From assembly GCA_016871495.1 (NCBI GenBank), contig VHDF01000035.1, positions 1-46,897 of the forward strand: 46,897 nt of DNA, written 5' to 3'. The notes beneath the pieces are model-generated. The model had not been told where the DNA came from. It did no database searches and saw only the letters and a program-made list of their open reading frames with translations. Position 1 is the stretch's first letter. Every line of letters starts with the position of its first letter. The stretch is from Verrucomicrobiota bacterium (GTDB lineage Bacteria; Verrucomicrobiota; Verrucomicrobiia; Limisphaerales; VHDF01). Shown here piece after piece: positions 7,276-16,494 of this stretch. The translations under genes and the position numbers were made by a program.

Positions 7276-9363
7276 ATGAACCCCTGCTTCATTTCCCTTG
7301 CCGGCTGGATCACGGATCGACCGAAGGCTGCATTTTCAACGGGATTCACGTACCGGCTGATCCTGGCTCTGAGTTGGACCCTGGCGGCATCCTGGGGTCT
7401 GGCGGCCGAGAAAGGCGGCGGCACGGTCAAGTTCAACCAGGAACGAGGTTTTTTCGACAAGCCATTCTCGCTGGAATTGAAACACTCCGAACCGGGCGTT
7501 CAGATTTACTACACGCTGGATGGAACCGAGCCCAAACCCGAATCCAACCGGCTGTATCGCGATCCGATCCGGGTCGAAAAGAACACCGTGATTCGAACCG
7601 CGGCGTATCAGAACGGCAAGCGTGTGGGCCGCGAAACGTCGCGCACCTTTGTTTTCCCCAAGGAAATCTTCCGGCAATCCTTTGATGGCATGCCCCCGGC
7701 CGACTGGCCGTTCCGTTGGGGTGGCAACCGTGTCGATTTCGGCATGGACCCCCGTGTCGTCGAAGATCCGCTCTACGCGCCCGAACTCGAGCGCGCGCTG
7801 AAGTCGATTCCGTCGCTTTCGCTCGTGATGGATCTGGGAGACCTCTTCGACGAGAAGCGGGGGATTTACGCCAACGCCATGCGCCGGGGACGCGAGGCGG
7901 AAAGGCCCGGCTCATTGGAATGGATTCGGCCCGAGGGGGGCGCGGAATTCCAGATCAACGCCGGCATCCGCATTCGCGGCGGATTCAGCCGGATGCCCAA
8001 CAACGCGAAACATTCGTTTCGTTTCTTCTTCAGGAAGCAATATGGGGAAGGCCAACTCAAGTATCCCTTGTTCGGCGAGAAGGGTGCGAAGTCCTTCGAC
8101 GGTTTTGATCTTCGCACCTCCCAGAATTATTCCTGGAGCATGGGGGGCGATCCCCGGGCCGTCTTCATTCGGGACGTGCTTAATCGCGATTTGCAGCTCG
8201 CCATGGGACAGCCGAGTCCGCGCAGCCAATTCGTCCACCTCTTCATCAACGGCCAGTACTGGGGCCTGTACAACACCTGCGAACGCCCTGAAGCGGCGTT
8301 TGCCGCGAGTTATCTGGGCGGGAAGAAGGACGATTACGACACGTTGAAGCCCAGGGGTGGGGCGGGCGAGGGCGGCTTCGGTCCTGGCGCCTCGGGGGAA
8401 ATGCCTTACGCGACCGACGGGAACAAGGATGCCTGGCGAAAGCTATGGGAGGCGGCCAAAGCGGGGCTCTCGAGCCAAGAGGCCTATTTCAAAGTGCTGG
8501 GCCGGAACGCGGCCGGTGAGCGCGACCCCAGCCTGCCGGTCCTGCTGGATCCCGAGAACCTCATCGATTATATGCTCGTGATTCTTTATGGGGGGAACAT
8601 TGACGCTCCGATCACCAAGTTCGCGGGCAACAGCATGCCGAACAACTGGTTCGCCGTGCGTTCGAGGAAAGGCGAGCACGGGTTCCAGAGCTTCGTCTGG
8701 GACGCGGAGCACACCTTGCTGGATTTGCATGAAGACCGGACGGGACCTTTCCCCGCCGGGAACAGTTTCGAACAGAGCAATCCACAATGGATCTTTCAAC
8801 AGTGCCTGGAAAACGCCGAGTTTAGAATGCTTCTGGCGGATCGCGTCGAAAAACACACCCGTTCGGGCGGCGCCCTTTCGACGGAAGGCGTGAAAACCCT
8901 GCTCGATCGCCGGTCGAAGGAAATCGAGAGCGCGGTGATTTTGGAATCGGCCCGCTGGGGGGACGCGGGCGGAGGATTCGGGTTTAGGGGAGGCGGCGAG
9001 GAAGGAAACCGCCAGCCCCGGACGCGCGATCGCGATTGGCGGAAGGAAATGGAGCGCATTCGCAACGAGTACATTCCGAAAAGAACCGCCATCTTGCGCG
9101 AGCAACTCTGGGGCCTGGGAGTGCTGCCGGACGTGCCGGCTCCCACGCTCGCAGCCGCAGGCCAGGAAGTTGAACTCAAGGGTGGCGCAGGTGAGATCGT
9201 TTACACTCTGGACGGGAAGGATCCGAGGGCGGTGGGTGGAGGGAGAAGTGCTTCCGCCCGCAGCGCGCAAGGTTCGATCAAAGTTTCGGGAACGGCAAAA
9301 ATCAAAGCCCGTGTGTGGCGCCAGGACGATTGGGGGCCGCTGGCCTCGTGGCCGGTGGAGTAG
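7276..9363 (+). CDS. CotH-type kinase with chitobiase-like C-terminal domains
   Basis: A 695-residue exported protein. After a signal-like segment ending near LAAE, residues about 55-135 form a chitobiase/beta-hexosaminidase C-terminal-like domain (GVQIYYTLDGTEPKPES). The CotH kinase-like domain follows at about 150-540, with LFINGQYWGLYNTCERPE and FVWDAEHTLLD. A second chitobiase-like module ends the protein (GEIVYTLDGKDP). CotH proteins are atypical protein kinases first known from Bacillus spore coats; in Verrucomicrobia they are common in secreted proteins with unknown substrates. The first ATG at 7276 is uncertain: about 30 residues precede the hydrophobic segment, so a later start is possible. 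Confidence 0.9.
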   Translation: MNPCFISLAGWITDRPKAAFSTGFTYRLILALSWTLAASWGLAAEKGGGTVKFNQERGFFDKPFSLELKHSEPGVQIYYTLDGTEPKPESNRLYRDPIRVEKNTVIRTAAYQNGKRVGRETSRTFVFPKEIFRQSFDGMPPADWPFRWGGNRVDFGMDPRVVEDPLYAPELERALKSIPSLSLVMDLGDLFDEKRGIYANAMRRGREAERPGSLEWIRPEGGAEFQINAGIRIRGGFSRMPNNAKHSFRFFFRKQYGEGQLKYPLFGEKGAKSFDGFDLRTSQNYSWSMGGDPRAVFIRDVLNRDLQLAMGQPSPRSQFVHLFINGQYWGLYNTCERPEAAFAASYLGGKKDDYDTLKPRGGAGEGGFGPGASGEMPYATDGNKDAWRKLWEAAKAGLSSQEAYFKVLGRNAAGERDPSLPVLLDPENLIDYMLVILYGGNIDAPITKFAGNSMPNNWFAVRSRKGEHGFQSFVWDAEHTLLDLHEDRTGPFPAGNSFEQSNPQWIFQQCLENAEFRMLLADRVEKHTRSGGALSTEGVKTLLDRRSKEIESAVILESARWGDAGGGFGFRGGGEEGNRQPRTRDRDWRKEMERIRNEYIPKRTAILREQLWGLGVLPDVPAPTLAAAGQEVELKGGAGEIVYTLDGKDPRAVGGGRSASARSAQGSIKVSGTAKIKARVWRQDDWGPLASWPVE

Positions 9364-9431
9364 GTTCAAAACAGGAACGACAAGGCAGTTGCCTTTCCAC
9401 GGGCAGGTTGCGTAGTGTCGCCGCGTTGGTC

Positions 9432-9518
9432 GCCGACGTGGCGGAATCGGCAGACGCGCCAGACTCAAAATCTGGTACTCGCGAGAGTGTGTGGGTTCGA
9501 CCCCCTCCGTCGGCACCA
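9432..9518 (+). tRNA. tRNA-Leu (anticodon CAA)
   Basis: An 87-nt cloverleaf with encoded CCA. Acceptor GCCGACG (9432-9438) pairs with CGTCGGC (9508-9514). The anticodon stem is CCAGA/TCTGG around the loop CTCAAAA, giving anticodon CAA at 9466-9468, which reads UUG. A long variable arm with stem ACTC/GAGT marks a class II tRNA. The T stem has one T-T mismatch (9492/9506), which is odd but leaves four G-C pairs and a normal TTCGACC loop. The gene starts 68 bases after the CotH gene. Confidence 0.97.
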
Positions 9519-9797
9519 ACGGGGCTCTTTCTTGGCGTCAGAGGCCCTGGGGCGCGCCGGGAGCGGCTAACCGCGAAATGTTTGCCCGGCTTCTGGTCTG
9601 GTTCGACGATGTGGACGGCGGCCCAGCGCGCGTTACGGGACACCCCGTTCATCGCCAGGGCCAAACCACGACGAGAAGAAAGTCGGCTATCTCAACGCGC
9701 TCCACACCACACGAGCGGCCTGCTATGACCAGGCCTTGTTTCTGAAGTAGCCCTGCTTGACCCTCTCCCGATCCTCATCCAATCTTTTCGGGTGATC
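9519..9797. other. gene-free gap after tRNA-Leu
   Basis: About 280 bases without a recognisable gene between tRNA-Leu and the SurA-like gene. One frame ends in a protein-like stretch just before a TAG at 9750 (NALHTTRAACYDQALFLK), which could be the tail of a decayed gene. I cannot identify it. No second copy of the tRNA 3' end was noticed that would mark an integration site. Confidence 0.4.
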
Positions 9798-10757
9798 ATG
9801 CTACGATGCGGATGGGTGGCGGTGTGGATGGTATCCGCGGCGTCCGGGCTGTGGGCGGGCGAAAGCCGGCTCATCAACGGAATCGCCGCGATCGTGTTCG
9901 ACTCCGTCGTGACCTTTGAGGACGTGGAACGTCAGGTTGCTTCGTTCGCCCCCACCCTCGAAGCCCGCTACGGGCGGCGTCCGGAAGTGATGGAGCAAAA
10001 GATCCAGGAGCTGCGCCGGGAACGGCTGGAAGAGCTCGTGGAGCGCAAGATGATTCTCCGCGAGTTCAAAGAGGCGGGATACAGCTTTCCGGAAAGTTTG
10101 ATCGACGACCGGATCAAGGAGTTGATTCGGGAGCGTTTTGGCGACCGGGTGAAGCTGACCAAGACGCTGCAGTCCACGGGCACGACCTTCGAGCAATTCC
10201 GGCAGCAGTTCCGGGATCAGTGGATCGTCGAGCAAATGCGGCTGAAGAACATTTCCTCGGAGATCATGATCTCGCCGTTCAAAATCGAACGTTATTACCA
10301 GGAACATCAGGACGAATTTAAGCTCGGGGACCAAGTCCGACTGCGCATGATTTACCTCGACAAGGGCAAGCACGGGGCCGGCACTCGGAAGCTGGCGGAC
10401 GAAATCCTGACGAAGTTGAAGGAAGGCGCCGCTTTTGCCGACATGGCGTCGGTGTACTCCGATGGCGTGCAGCGCCGGGAGGGCGGCGACTACGGGTGGC
10501 GGGAGAGGTCGTTTCTGCGCGATGATTTGGGGACGATCGCCTTCGGCTTGAACAAGGGTGAATTCAGCGGCGTGGTCGAAACCCCGACCGATTGTCATTT
10601 GATCTTCGTGGAGGACAAAAAGACCGCGCACGTCCGGCCCTTGGGCGAGGTTCGGCTGGATATTGAGAAGACCCTGAAGACGCAGGAGCAGGAACGGCTT
10701 CACAAGGCATGGGTTGCCCGGCTGAAAAAGAAGTCCTTCGTGCAGTATTTTTTCTGA
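9798..10757 (+). CDS. SurA-like periplasmic chaperone / parvulin peptidyl-prolyl isomerase
   Basis: About 319 residues, signal peptide ending near GLWA. The N-terminal SurA-type chaperone region (LINGIAAIVFDSVVTFEDVE, then helices through about residue 165) precedes a parvulin PPIase domain at about 175-280, with VRLRMIYLDKG, GAAFADMASVYSDG and GGDYGWRERSFLRDDLGTIA. It should fold outer-membrane proteins in the periplasm. I chose the ATG at 9798; an in-frame GTG lies two codons upstream at 9792. pdxA begins 8 bases after the stop. In other bacteria surA is also often next to pdxA, which supports both calls. Confidence 0.92.
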   Translation: MLRCGWVAVWMVSAASGLWAGESRLINGIAAIVFDSVVTFEDVERQVASFAPTLEARYGRRPEVMEQKIQELRRERLEELVERKMILREFKEAGYSFPESLIDDRIKELIRERFGDRVKLTKTLQSTGTTFEQFRQQFRDQWIVEQMRLKNISSEIMISPFKIERYYQEHQDEFKLGDQVRLRMIYLDKGKHGAGTRKLADEILTKLKEGAAFADMASVYSDGVQRREGGDYGWRERSFLRDDLGTIAFGLNKGEFSGVVETPTDCHLIFVEDKKTAHVRPLGEVRLDIEKTLKTQEQERLHKAWVARLKKKSFVQYFF

Positions 10758-10765
10758 TTTTTCGC

Positions 10766-11794
10766 GTGAAGAAGCCGAACCGCCGCATCGTGGTGACGGT
10801 GGGAGATCCGGCGGGCATTGGTCCGGAGGTGACGTTGAAGGCGTTGGAAGCGAGACGGTCTCGGCAGGATTGGGAGTATTTGGTTTTGGGGGACGGAGAG
10901 GAGCTCAACCGAAAGGCGGCGCTTCTGGGTTTGAAAATCCGTTTGTGTCCCGATGAATTGAAGGAACAGCCGAGCTCGGGCGAGAGTTTGTTCAAGTGGT
11001 TGAATCCCGGCGAATCCTGGGGAAAGCATTCCATGAGTCCGGGGGCTGGGCCTGCCGCGCGAGCGGCTCTGGCGGGGTTGGAGTGGGGAGCGCGCGCCTG
11101 TCTGCGGGAGGAGGCTGCGGCCTTGGTGACCGGACCGGTCTGCAAGGAACACATCGCCGATCTGGGAAGGTCGTTTGTGGGGCAGACCGAATATTTGAGC
11201 GACTTGGCCGGGACTCGCGATGCGGTGATGATGCTCTTGGGGCATGATGAGGCGGGTCGTTGGTTGCGGGTGGCTTTGGCGACCACGCATGTGCCCGTGA
11301 GGGAAATCGCTTCTGCACTGACACGAGAGAAGGTGATTTGGGCGATTCGGCGTGCAAGTGAGGCGTGTGATCGGCTTGCCTTGAGTCGTCGACGAGTGGC
11401 TGTCTGCGGCTTGAATCCGCACGCGGGCGAAGGGGGAAAGTTGGGCGACGAGGAGATTCGAATCATTCGACCGGCCGTGGCGGAAGCGCGTGATTCGGGG
11501 TTCGACGTGGAGGGGCCGCATCCGGCGGACACTTTGTTTCGTCAAGTTTACTTGGGCGAGTATGACGCGGTGGTGGCGATGTATCATGACCAGGGCTTGG
11601 TTCCCTTGAAGATGGTGGCTTTTGATTCGGGGGTGAATTGGACACTGGGGTTGCCGTTCATTCGCACTTCGCCGGATCATGGCACGGCTTTTGACATTGC
11701 GGGCCGGAATGTGGCGCGGGAGCAGAGCATGAGCGCAGCGTTGGATTTGGCAGAACAACTGGCGGTCGAACCATGGAGCAAGACGTCGTGCTGA
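10766..11794 (+). CDS. pdxA: 4-hydroxythreonine-4-phosphate dehydrogenase
   Basis: Oxidises 4-phosphohydroxy-L-threonine in the DXP-dependent pathway to pyridoxal 5'-phosphate. Visible: VTVGDPAGIGPEV near the start and the three metal-binding histidine motifs ATTHVP, GLNPHAGEGG and RTSPDHGTAFD, plus YHDQGLVPLK. The usual substrate motif GHTE reads GQTE here (about residue 135). I place the start at the GTG at 10766, giving 342 residues, a normal length for the family. The ATG at 10709 would add 19 residues with no family match and overlap the SurA-like gene by 49 bases. Probably co-transcribed with that gene. Confidence 0.95.
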   Translation: MKKPNRRIVVTVGDPAGIGPEVTLKALEARRSRQDWEYLVLGDGEELNRKAALLGLKIRLCPDELKEQPSSGESLFKWLNPGESWGKHSMSPGAGPAARAALAGLEWGARACLREEAAALVTGPVCKEHIADLGRSFVGQTEYLSDLAGTRDAVMMLLGHDEAGRWLRVALATTHVPVREIASALTREKVIWAIRRASEACDRLALSRRRVAVCGLNPHAGEGGKLGDEEIRIIRPAVAEARDSGFDVEGPHPADTLFRQVYLGEYDAVVAMYHDQGLVPLKMVAFDSGVNWTLGLPFIRTSPDHGTAFDIAGRNVAREQSMSAALDLAEQLAVEPWSKTSC

Positions 11795-11941
11795 CCGCGG
11801 CCCATCTGAGTGTCACGGATGAAATCGATCGGGGCGTGGCGTTCATGCCGCGTCCATGGCAGGAATCCCGCGGGCGCATCGCCTGTTGATTCCGCACCTC
11901 GCCCCTCCGTGGCCTGAACCTCAATCGGAAAAAGGAACATG

Positions 11942-12715
11942 ATGAAGAACGGTTTGACGAGAGCGATGATGTGGGTGGCGTGCCTGGGCTGGGCCGCCGC
12001 CGTCGTGGGGGCGGATGGAGATGTTCCCGCCGTGCGCAAAGAGGGGCGCTATGAATTTCGGCGCGACCACCATCCGGATGGCATCGGGAAGTTTTACGAG
12101 GGTCGTGAGATTGCCCATGTGATGGGCCACCAAGCGGCGGGTTGGCTGGAGAGGCCGGAAAGAGAAGCGGAGGAGCGACCTGACCTCTTGATTCCGTTGC
12201 TCTCGCTGAAACCGGGCATGAAGGTAGCCGACATCGGGGCCGGAACCGGCTATCACGTTCGGCGCATGGCCAAGCTGGTGGCCCCGGGCGGGACGTCTTA
12301 CGCGGTGGAGATTCAACCCGAAATGCTCGAACTCCTCGTGGCGAAAGCGAAGGAGCACGGGCTGACCAACGTGGCGCCGGTTTTAGGCGCGATCGACGAT
12401 CCCAAGCTGCCGAAAGGTGCCATCGACCTCGTGCTCATGGTGGATGTTTACCACGAATTCTCACATCCGTACGAGATGCTCAGCCGGATTTGCGACTCGC
12501 TCAAACCCGGAGGACGCGTGGTCTTTGTCGAATTCCGGGCCGAGGAGGTTCGTGTGCCCATCAAGCTCCTGCACAAGATGTCGGAAGCTCAGGTCAAGCG
12601 GGAAGCCGCACATCATCCGTTGGAATGGGTCACGACCCACACCAATTTGCCCTGGCAACATGTGATCGAATTTCGGAAAAAATCCGATGCTACCAAGGCA
12701 GGGAGAAAGTCTTGA
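11942..12715 (+). CDS. exported class I SAM-dependent methyltransferase
   Basis: About 257 residues. A signal-like hydrophobic N-terminus (WVACLGWAAAVVGA) precedes a Rossmann methyltransferase fold: motif I VADIGAGTGYHVRRMA, AVEIQPEMLE, the DLVLMVDVYHEF strand and LKPGGRVVFVEF. The acceptor is unknown. A methyltransferase with a signal peptide is unusual because SAM is cytoplasmic, yet similar proteins are common in PVC and some proteobacteria. ATGs occur at 11939 and 11942; AAGGA at 11932-11936 is better spaced for the second. The 3' end overlaps phnY tail to tail by 26 bases. Confidence 0.88.
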   Translation: MKNGLTRAMMWVACLGWAAAVVGADGDVPAVRKEGRYEFRRDHHPDGIGKFYEGREIAHVMGHQAAGWLERPEREAEERPDLLIPLLSLKPGMKVADIGAGTGYHVRRMAKLVAPGGTSYAVEIQPEMLELLVAKAKEHGLTNVAPVLGAIDDPKLPKGAIDLVLMVDVYHEFSHPYEMLSRICDSLKPGGRVVFVEFRAEEVRVPIKLLHKMSEAQVKREAAHHPLEWVTTHTNLPWQHVIEFRKKSDATKAGRKS

Positions 12716-14111
12716 CCGTCGAGAAGCACTTGATGGCTTCGATGACGCCCTCCTTGATGCCCAAGCCGCTGTCCTTGATGCCGCCGAAAGGGGAATTCTC
12801 GACGCGGTAACCCGGCACATCGTTGATGTTGACCATGCCGGACCGAAGTCCTTTGACCGCTTCAATGGCTCGTCCGAGATGTTCCGTCACAACGCCCGCG
12901 CTCAATCCGTAAGCGGTGCTGTTGGCAAGCGCCAGGGCGTCAGCCAGATCCTGGACCGTGATGACCGGCGCCAGTGGCCCGAAACTTTCCTGGACCACCA
13001 TGCGGCAGTCGCGAGGGACCTGCGCGATCACCGTCGGCTCCATCAACGCGCCGCGCCGTTGTCCGCCCAGAAGGACGCGAGCTCCGGCGGCAACGGCTTC
13101 TTTCAAGACGGTTTCGAGATGGATCGCAGCCGCCTCATCGATGACGGTGCCCACCCGCGTTTCGGGGTCGAGCGGATCTCCCGCGCGATAGGCCTTGGCT
13201 TTTTCCACGAGCCTGGCCGTGAACGAATCCGCCACGGAGGCGTGGACCAGAATCCGCTTGATGGCGGTGCAACGCTGTCCTGAATTGCGAAAGCTCCCTT
13301 CGGCTGCGAGATGTGCGGCCAGATCCAGGTCGGCGTCATCGAGGACAATGAGGGGATCGTTGCCGCCGAGTTCGAGCACGACGCGTTTATATCCCGCGGT
13401 GCTGGCGATCCTTTTACCGACGGCGACGCTGCCCGTGAACGAAACGAGATCGACCCGGGGATCTTGCACCAAGGGCTCCGCGATTTCGGACGTGGGTCCC
13501 AGCAGCACGCTCAGCATGGGGCCGGGCAGTCCCGCCTCGACCAGAAGGCTGGCGAAGGACAGGGCGGTCAGCGGGGTCTTTTCGGATGGCTTGAGGATGA
13601 CCGGGGTGCCGGCGGCAATGGCGGGCGCGATTTTGTGCGCGACTTGATTGAGAGGATGGTTGAAAGGCGTGATCGCAACCGCGCAGGACAAAGGCTCACG
13701 CAGGGTGAAGATTTTCCGCGACTTGCCTTGCTGCGAAATGTCTCCGGAGAAGATCTGTCCGTCGTCCCGCAAGGCTTCCAAGCCCGCGAGACGCAGCACG
13801 TCGCAGGCGCGTCCGACCTCGTACTGGGTCTCGCGCAAGCACAAGCCGGCCTCGGAGGCAATGAGGCGGGCGAAGAATTCTTTCCTGCCGTCCAACAGTT
13901 GGCGGGCTCGATCCAGAATGTGGTGGCGTTCGAAGCGCGTGGGAGTCGCTTTGAACGCGCAGGCCTCCACCACGGCTGTGTTGGCCTGAGCCCGTCCGGC
14001 CTGGAGAACCTCGCCGACGACTTCGCCGGACCAGGGACTGCGAACGAGAAGGGAAGCACCGCCGGATTCGATCGGGCGTCCGGCGACAAGGCAGGATAGG
14101 GTGAGGGGCAT
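12690..14111 (-). CDS. phnY: phosphonoacetaldehyde dehydrogenase
   Basis: A 473-residue NAD-dependent aldehyde dehydrogenase that oxidises phosphonoacetaldehyde to phosphonoacetate, the middle step of the PhnW-PhnY-PhnA route. Visible: AITPFNHPLNQVAHKIAPAI, the catalytic glutamate in VLELGGNDP, the catalytic cysteine in NSGQRCTAIKR, and the C-terminus FGGIKDSGLGIKEG ... KTFSLPW, which closely matches the PhnY subfamily (TIGR03250, from memory) rather than general lactaldehyde dehydrogenases. I chose the ATG at 14111; an upstream ATG at 14198 adds 29 unrelated residues. The neighbours phnA and phnW on the same strand strengthen the substrate call. The gap to the prepilin-like gene upstream is 123 bases. 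Confidence 0.93.
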   Translation of the reverse strand: MPLTLSCLVAGRPIESGGASLLVRSPWSGEVVGEVLQAGRAQANTAVVEACAFKATPTRFERHHILDRARQLLDGRKEFFARLIASEAGLCLRETQYEVGRACDVLRLAGLEALRDDGQIFSGDISQQGKSRKIFTLREPLSCAVAITPFNHPLNQVAHKIAPAIAAGTPVILKPSEKTPLTALSFASLLVEAGLPGPMLSVLLGPTSEIAEPLVQDPRVDLVSFTGSVAVGKRIASTAGYKRVVLELGGNDPLIVLDDADLDLAAHLAAEGSFRNSGQRCTAIKRILVHASVADSFTARLVEKAKAYRAGDPLDPETRVGTVIDEAAAIHLETVLKEAVAAGARVLLGGQRRGALMEPTVIAQVPRDCRMVVQESFGPLAPVITVQDLADALALANSTAYGLSAGVVTEHLGRAIEAVKGLRSGMVNINDVPGYRVENSPFGGIKDSGLGIKEGVIEAIKCFSTVKTFSLPW

Positions 14112-14234
14112 GGTGGAGGGGAAGAAAGGGATGAAGAGTTGATTCTGGGGGCGCGTGGAGTGGGAACGGCGAACCGCCGCCCTTCGAAACTGCCGCAAGA
14201 TAAGATTCAGATTCCTGAGTAAAACCCGACCTGA

Positions 14235-15059
14235 TCAATCGGGTCGCTTGGCGGGCTTGGTGTAGTCGCGATGCCAATCGAGGTTCCAGAGGTCTTCCAG
14301 ACGCACCAGTTCCACGTGGCCATCCGCGGCCGAGATGTTGATGGAGCCTGGAAGGCGAGAACCGGCCGGGACCTTTTTCGGAGCCGTTTTGGCGGAAGCG
14401 CCGCCATGACGGGCCACGGAATATCGTCCAATGCCTCCGGCGACACCGTCACCCTCGTAAAGATTGCGCGCGGGCTTGTCGGTGGCGCGAGGCCAGGCGT
14501 CCACCCACATTCCATCCCCAAAAACGGGGGTGCGGGACGGGGAGTTGATGGTGGCTTCGGTGGCAAAGATTTTGTTGCGCTCCTCGCCGGAGATGAAGTC
14601 CATGTGGGAGTAGTGCCAGCTGTTGAAGACATAGCTCCCTTGGTAACCTTGGTTGCCATTGGTGGGCCAAATCCAAGTCTCGTCGGAAGTGCCATAATTG
14701 GGATTGGCGGGATTCCGGCTGATGCGGCGCTTGGGTTCGGGCGCCGAGGGGCAGTAGCGCACCTGATGGACTTGGGCCTGGTTGCGGATGAGGATGGCCA
14801 TCCAGAGATCGCGTTCCTGGGTGTAGGGAATGGCCTTGCCCTGGTCGTTCATGTACATGAAATGCGCCAGGGACATTTGCTTGAGATTGCTGGTGCAGCG
14901 AATTTGCTGCCCCTTTAACTTGGCCCGGCTCAACGCCGGCAAAAGCATGCCCGCCAGAATCGCGATGATCGCGATAACCACCAGCAACTCGATCAAGGTG
15001 AAAGCGGCCCTTGACCCTCGTGGCCTGTGGAAGAGAAGAGTTGAGCAAGGAGAGTTCAT
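14235..15059 (-). CDS. prepilin-type N-terminal cleavage/methylation protein (pseudopilin-like)
   Basis: A 274-residue protein with a type IV prepilin signal: basic leader, then [20 protein letters not shown], where cleavage before Phe and methylation are expected. The glutamate at +5 is present; the residue before the cleavage site is Ala rather than the usual Gly. The rest is soluble, ending with a [17 protein letters not shown]-like region seen in the large pseudopilin-like families of Verrucomicrobia and Planctomycetes. It would be inner-membrane or surface-filament anchored. Odd placement: it sits between phnA (57 bases upstream) and phnY (123 bases downstream) on the same strand. A role in phosphonate use is not shown. 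Confidence 0.9.
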   Translation of the reverse strand: MNSPCSTLLFHRPRGSRAAFTLIELLVVIAIIAILAGMLLPALSRAKLKGQQIRCTSNLKQMSLAHFMYMNDQGKAIPYTQERDLWMAILIRNQAQVHQVRYCPSAPEPKRRISRNPANPNYGTSDETWIWPTNGNQGYQGSYVFNSWHYSHMDFISGEERNKIFATEATINSPSRTPVFGDGMWVDAWPRATDKPARNLYEGDGVAGGIGRYSVARHGGASAKTAPKKVPAGSRLPGSINISAADGHVELVRLEDLWNLDWHRDYTKPAKRPD

Positions 15060-15116
15060 GGAGCAATCGTGATGGGGGTTGGACCGGGTCGAGTGTCGCG
15101 CCGGTGCGGGCGAAAT

Positions 15117-16388
15117 TCAAGCACCTGGAGTGGAGCCGAGGGGGCCGTTCAGGGTGAAGTCAAACAAATCGAAATTACGCACATCGGCACGGGCGCGTTG
15201 AACATAGGAATCCTTGAGTTTTTCCGAAATCAAGAAGGGAACCATCTCCTCATAGCGTCCGCCGTGGGAGCGAAGGCCCGAAGCGACGACTCTTAAATCG
15301 TGGAAGGCAGGGGTTCGGCCCAACACGACAGAGCGCCCCGAAATGGCCACGGCATCTCCTGTGCGATCCTCGGGCAGTTCGAGTCTTTCCGCGGCCCGGT
15401 CGCCATAAACCTCGGTGATGCCGGACCGGCGCTCGAGAAAGGAGAGGACTTCCGCGCGCCGGGACGCCGGCAAATCTTCGGGGTAATGGATGACCGCGAA
15501 GGATCCCAGGGCGCCGTGGTGGACGACGTACGGATCCGTGATGGGCAGGATGACGCGGAATCCGGGTCCAAACCGCTCGACGAGCTCGGATTCAAGATAG
15601 ATGACGTGGGGGGATCCATCCGGTTTTTGCTTGTCGTTCATCCCATGGTCCGCGGTGATCCCGAGGACGGCGCCGAGCTTCTGCAAATAGCCCAGGAGCC
15701 GGTCGATGGCCTCGTAGAATTCGAGAGCCTCGGGCGCTTCGGGGACGAATTTGTGCTGCATGAAGTCCGTGGTGGAGAGGTAGAGAAAGTCGGCGCGGCC
15801 GGTTTCGATCAAACGGACTCCGGCCTGGAGCACGTAAAGGCTGGCTTCGCCGCTGTAAATCTCGGGGGTAGGGCCGACCAAGGACTCGACTTGCTCGATG
15901 CCGTGAGTGGGGAGTTTGGCTTGGGAGGCTTTTTCGGAAGAGAAGGCGATGCCTCCGGCGGCGATGAGCCCGCTGGCGAAGATGTCGCGCAGTTTTTCCT
16001 TGGCGGTCACCACCGCGACCTTCCGGCCTGACTTGGCCGCGGCGGGGAAAATCGTCGGGCAGCGTAGAAAGGAAGCCGAATTCATCATCACTTCCAGCCC
16101 GCTCTGACGATCGAAGAAATAGTTCCCGCCGATGCCGTGAACGCGGGGCGGCACGCCGGTGACGATCGAACTGTTGTTCACGTTGGTGAAAGACGGCATC
16201 GCCCCACGAGCGAGTCCCCGATAGCCGTTCACCGCGAGACGTTGCAGATGAGGCATGCGTTCGCGGGTCAAGGCGGCGTCGAAATACTCATCCGCGGATC
16301 CATCCAGGCACAGGGCGACCACGGGCCTTGACGGAGGCGTGTAGGAACGCCCGTTGACGGTGAATGATTGGGTCGAATATCGGCTCAT
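15117..16388 (-). CDS. phnA: phosphonoacetate hydrolase
   Basis: A 423-residue member of the alkaline phosphatase superfamily that cleaves the C-P bond of phosphonoacetate to acetate and phosphate. Visible metal and active-site motifs: VVALCLDGSADEY (first Asp), PSFTNVNNSSIVTG (the Thr expected to be the nucleophile), LSTTDFMQHKF (Asp and His) and GITADHGMN (Asp-His). A later His is in PYVVHHGALGS. These match the zinc-dependent PhnA of Pseudomonas and Sinorhizobium, not the unrelated E. coli yjdM gene that was also once called phnA. It lies 106 bases after phnW. Confidence 0.93.
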   Translation of the reverse strand: MSRYSTQSFTVNGRSYTPPSRPVVALCLDGSADEYFDAALTRERMPHLQRLAVNGYRGLARGAMPSFTNVNNSSIVTGVPPRVHGIGGNYFFDRQSGLEVMMNSASFLRCPTIFPAAAKSGRKVAVVTAKEKLRDIFASGLIAAGGIAFSSEKASQAKLPTHGIEQVESLVGPTPEIYSGEASLYVLQAGVRLIETGRADFLYLSTTDFMQHKFVPEAPEALEFYEAIDRLLGYLQKLGAVLGITADHGMNDKQKPDGSPHVIYLESELVERFGPGFRVILPITDPYVVHHGALGSFAVIHYPEDLPASRRAEVLSFLERRSGITEVYGDRAAERLELPEDRTGDAVAISGRSVVLGRTPAFHDLRVVASGLRSHGGRYEEMVPFLISEKLKDSYVQRARADVRNFDLFDFTLNGPLGSTPGA

Positions 16389-16494
16389 AGGAATCGCGTT
16401 GAAACCGAACTGCGGACTCGATGGGAGAAAGACTTGATGGTGGTTGAATGCTGGAATCGCGAGGGCTTGGACCGCCGCGCGGGAGAGGTTCGTT

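Noticed and set aside
9519-9797. Possible C-terminal gene fragment ending NALHTTRAACYDQALFLK
   Set aside because: The stretch is too short, no family was recognised, and the frame breaks down upstream.
12690-14111. General lactaldehyde or succinate-semialdehyde dehydrogenase
   Set aside because: The C-terminal signature ending in KTFSLPW and linkage to phnA and phnW favour phosphonoacetaldehyde dehydrogenase.
15117-16388. Sulfatase or nucleotide pyrophosphatase for the alkaline phosphatase-like gene
   Set aside because: There is no sulfatase Cys motif. FTNVNN and the gene neighbours fit phosphonoacetate hydrolase.
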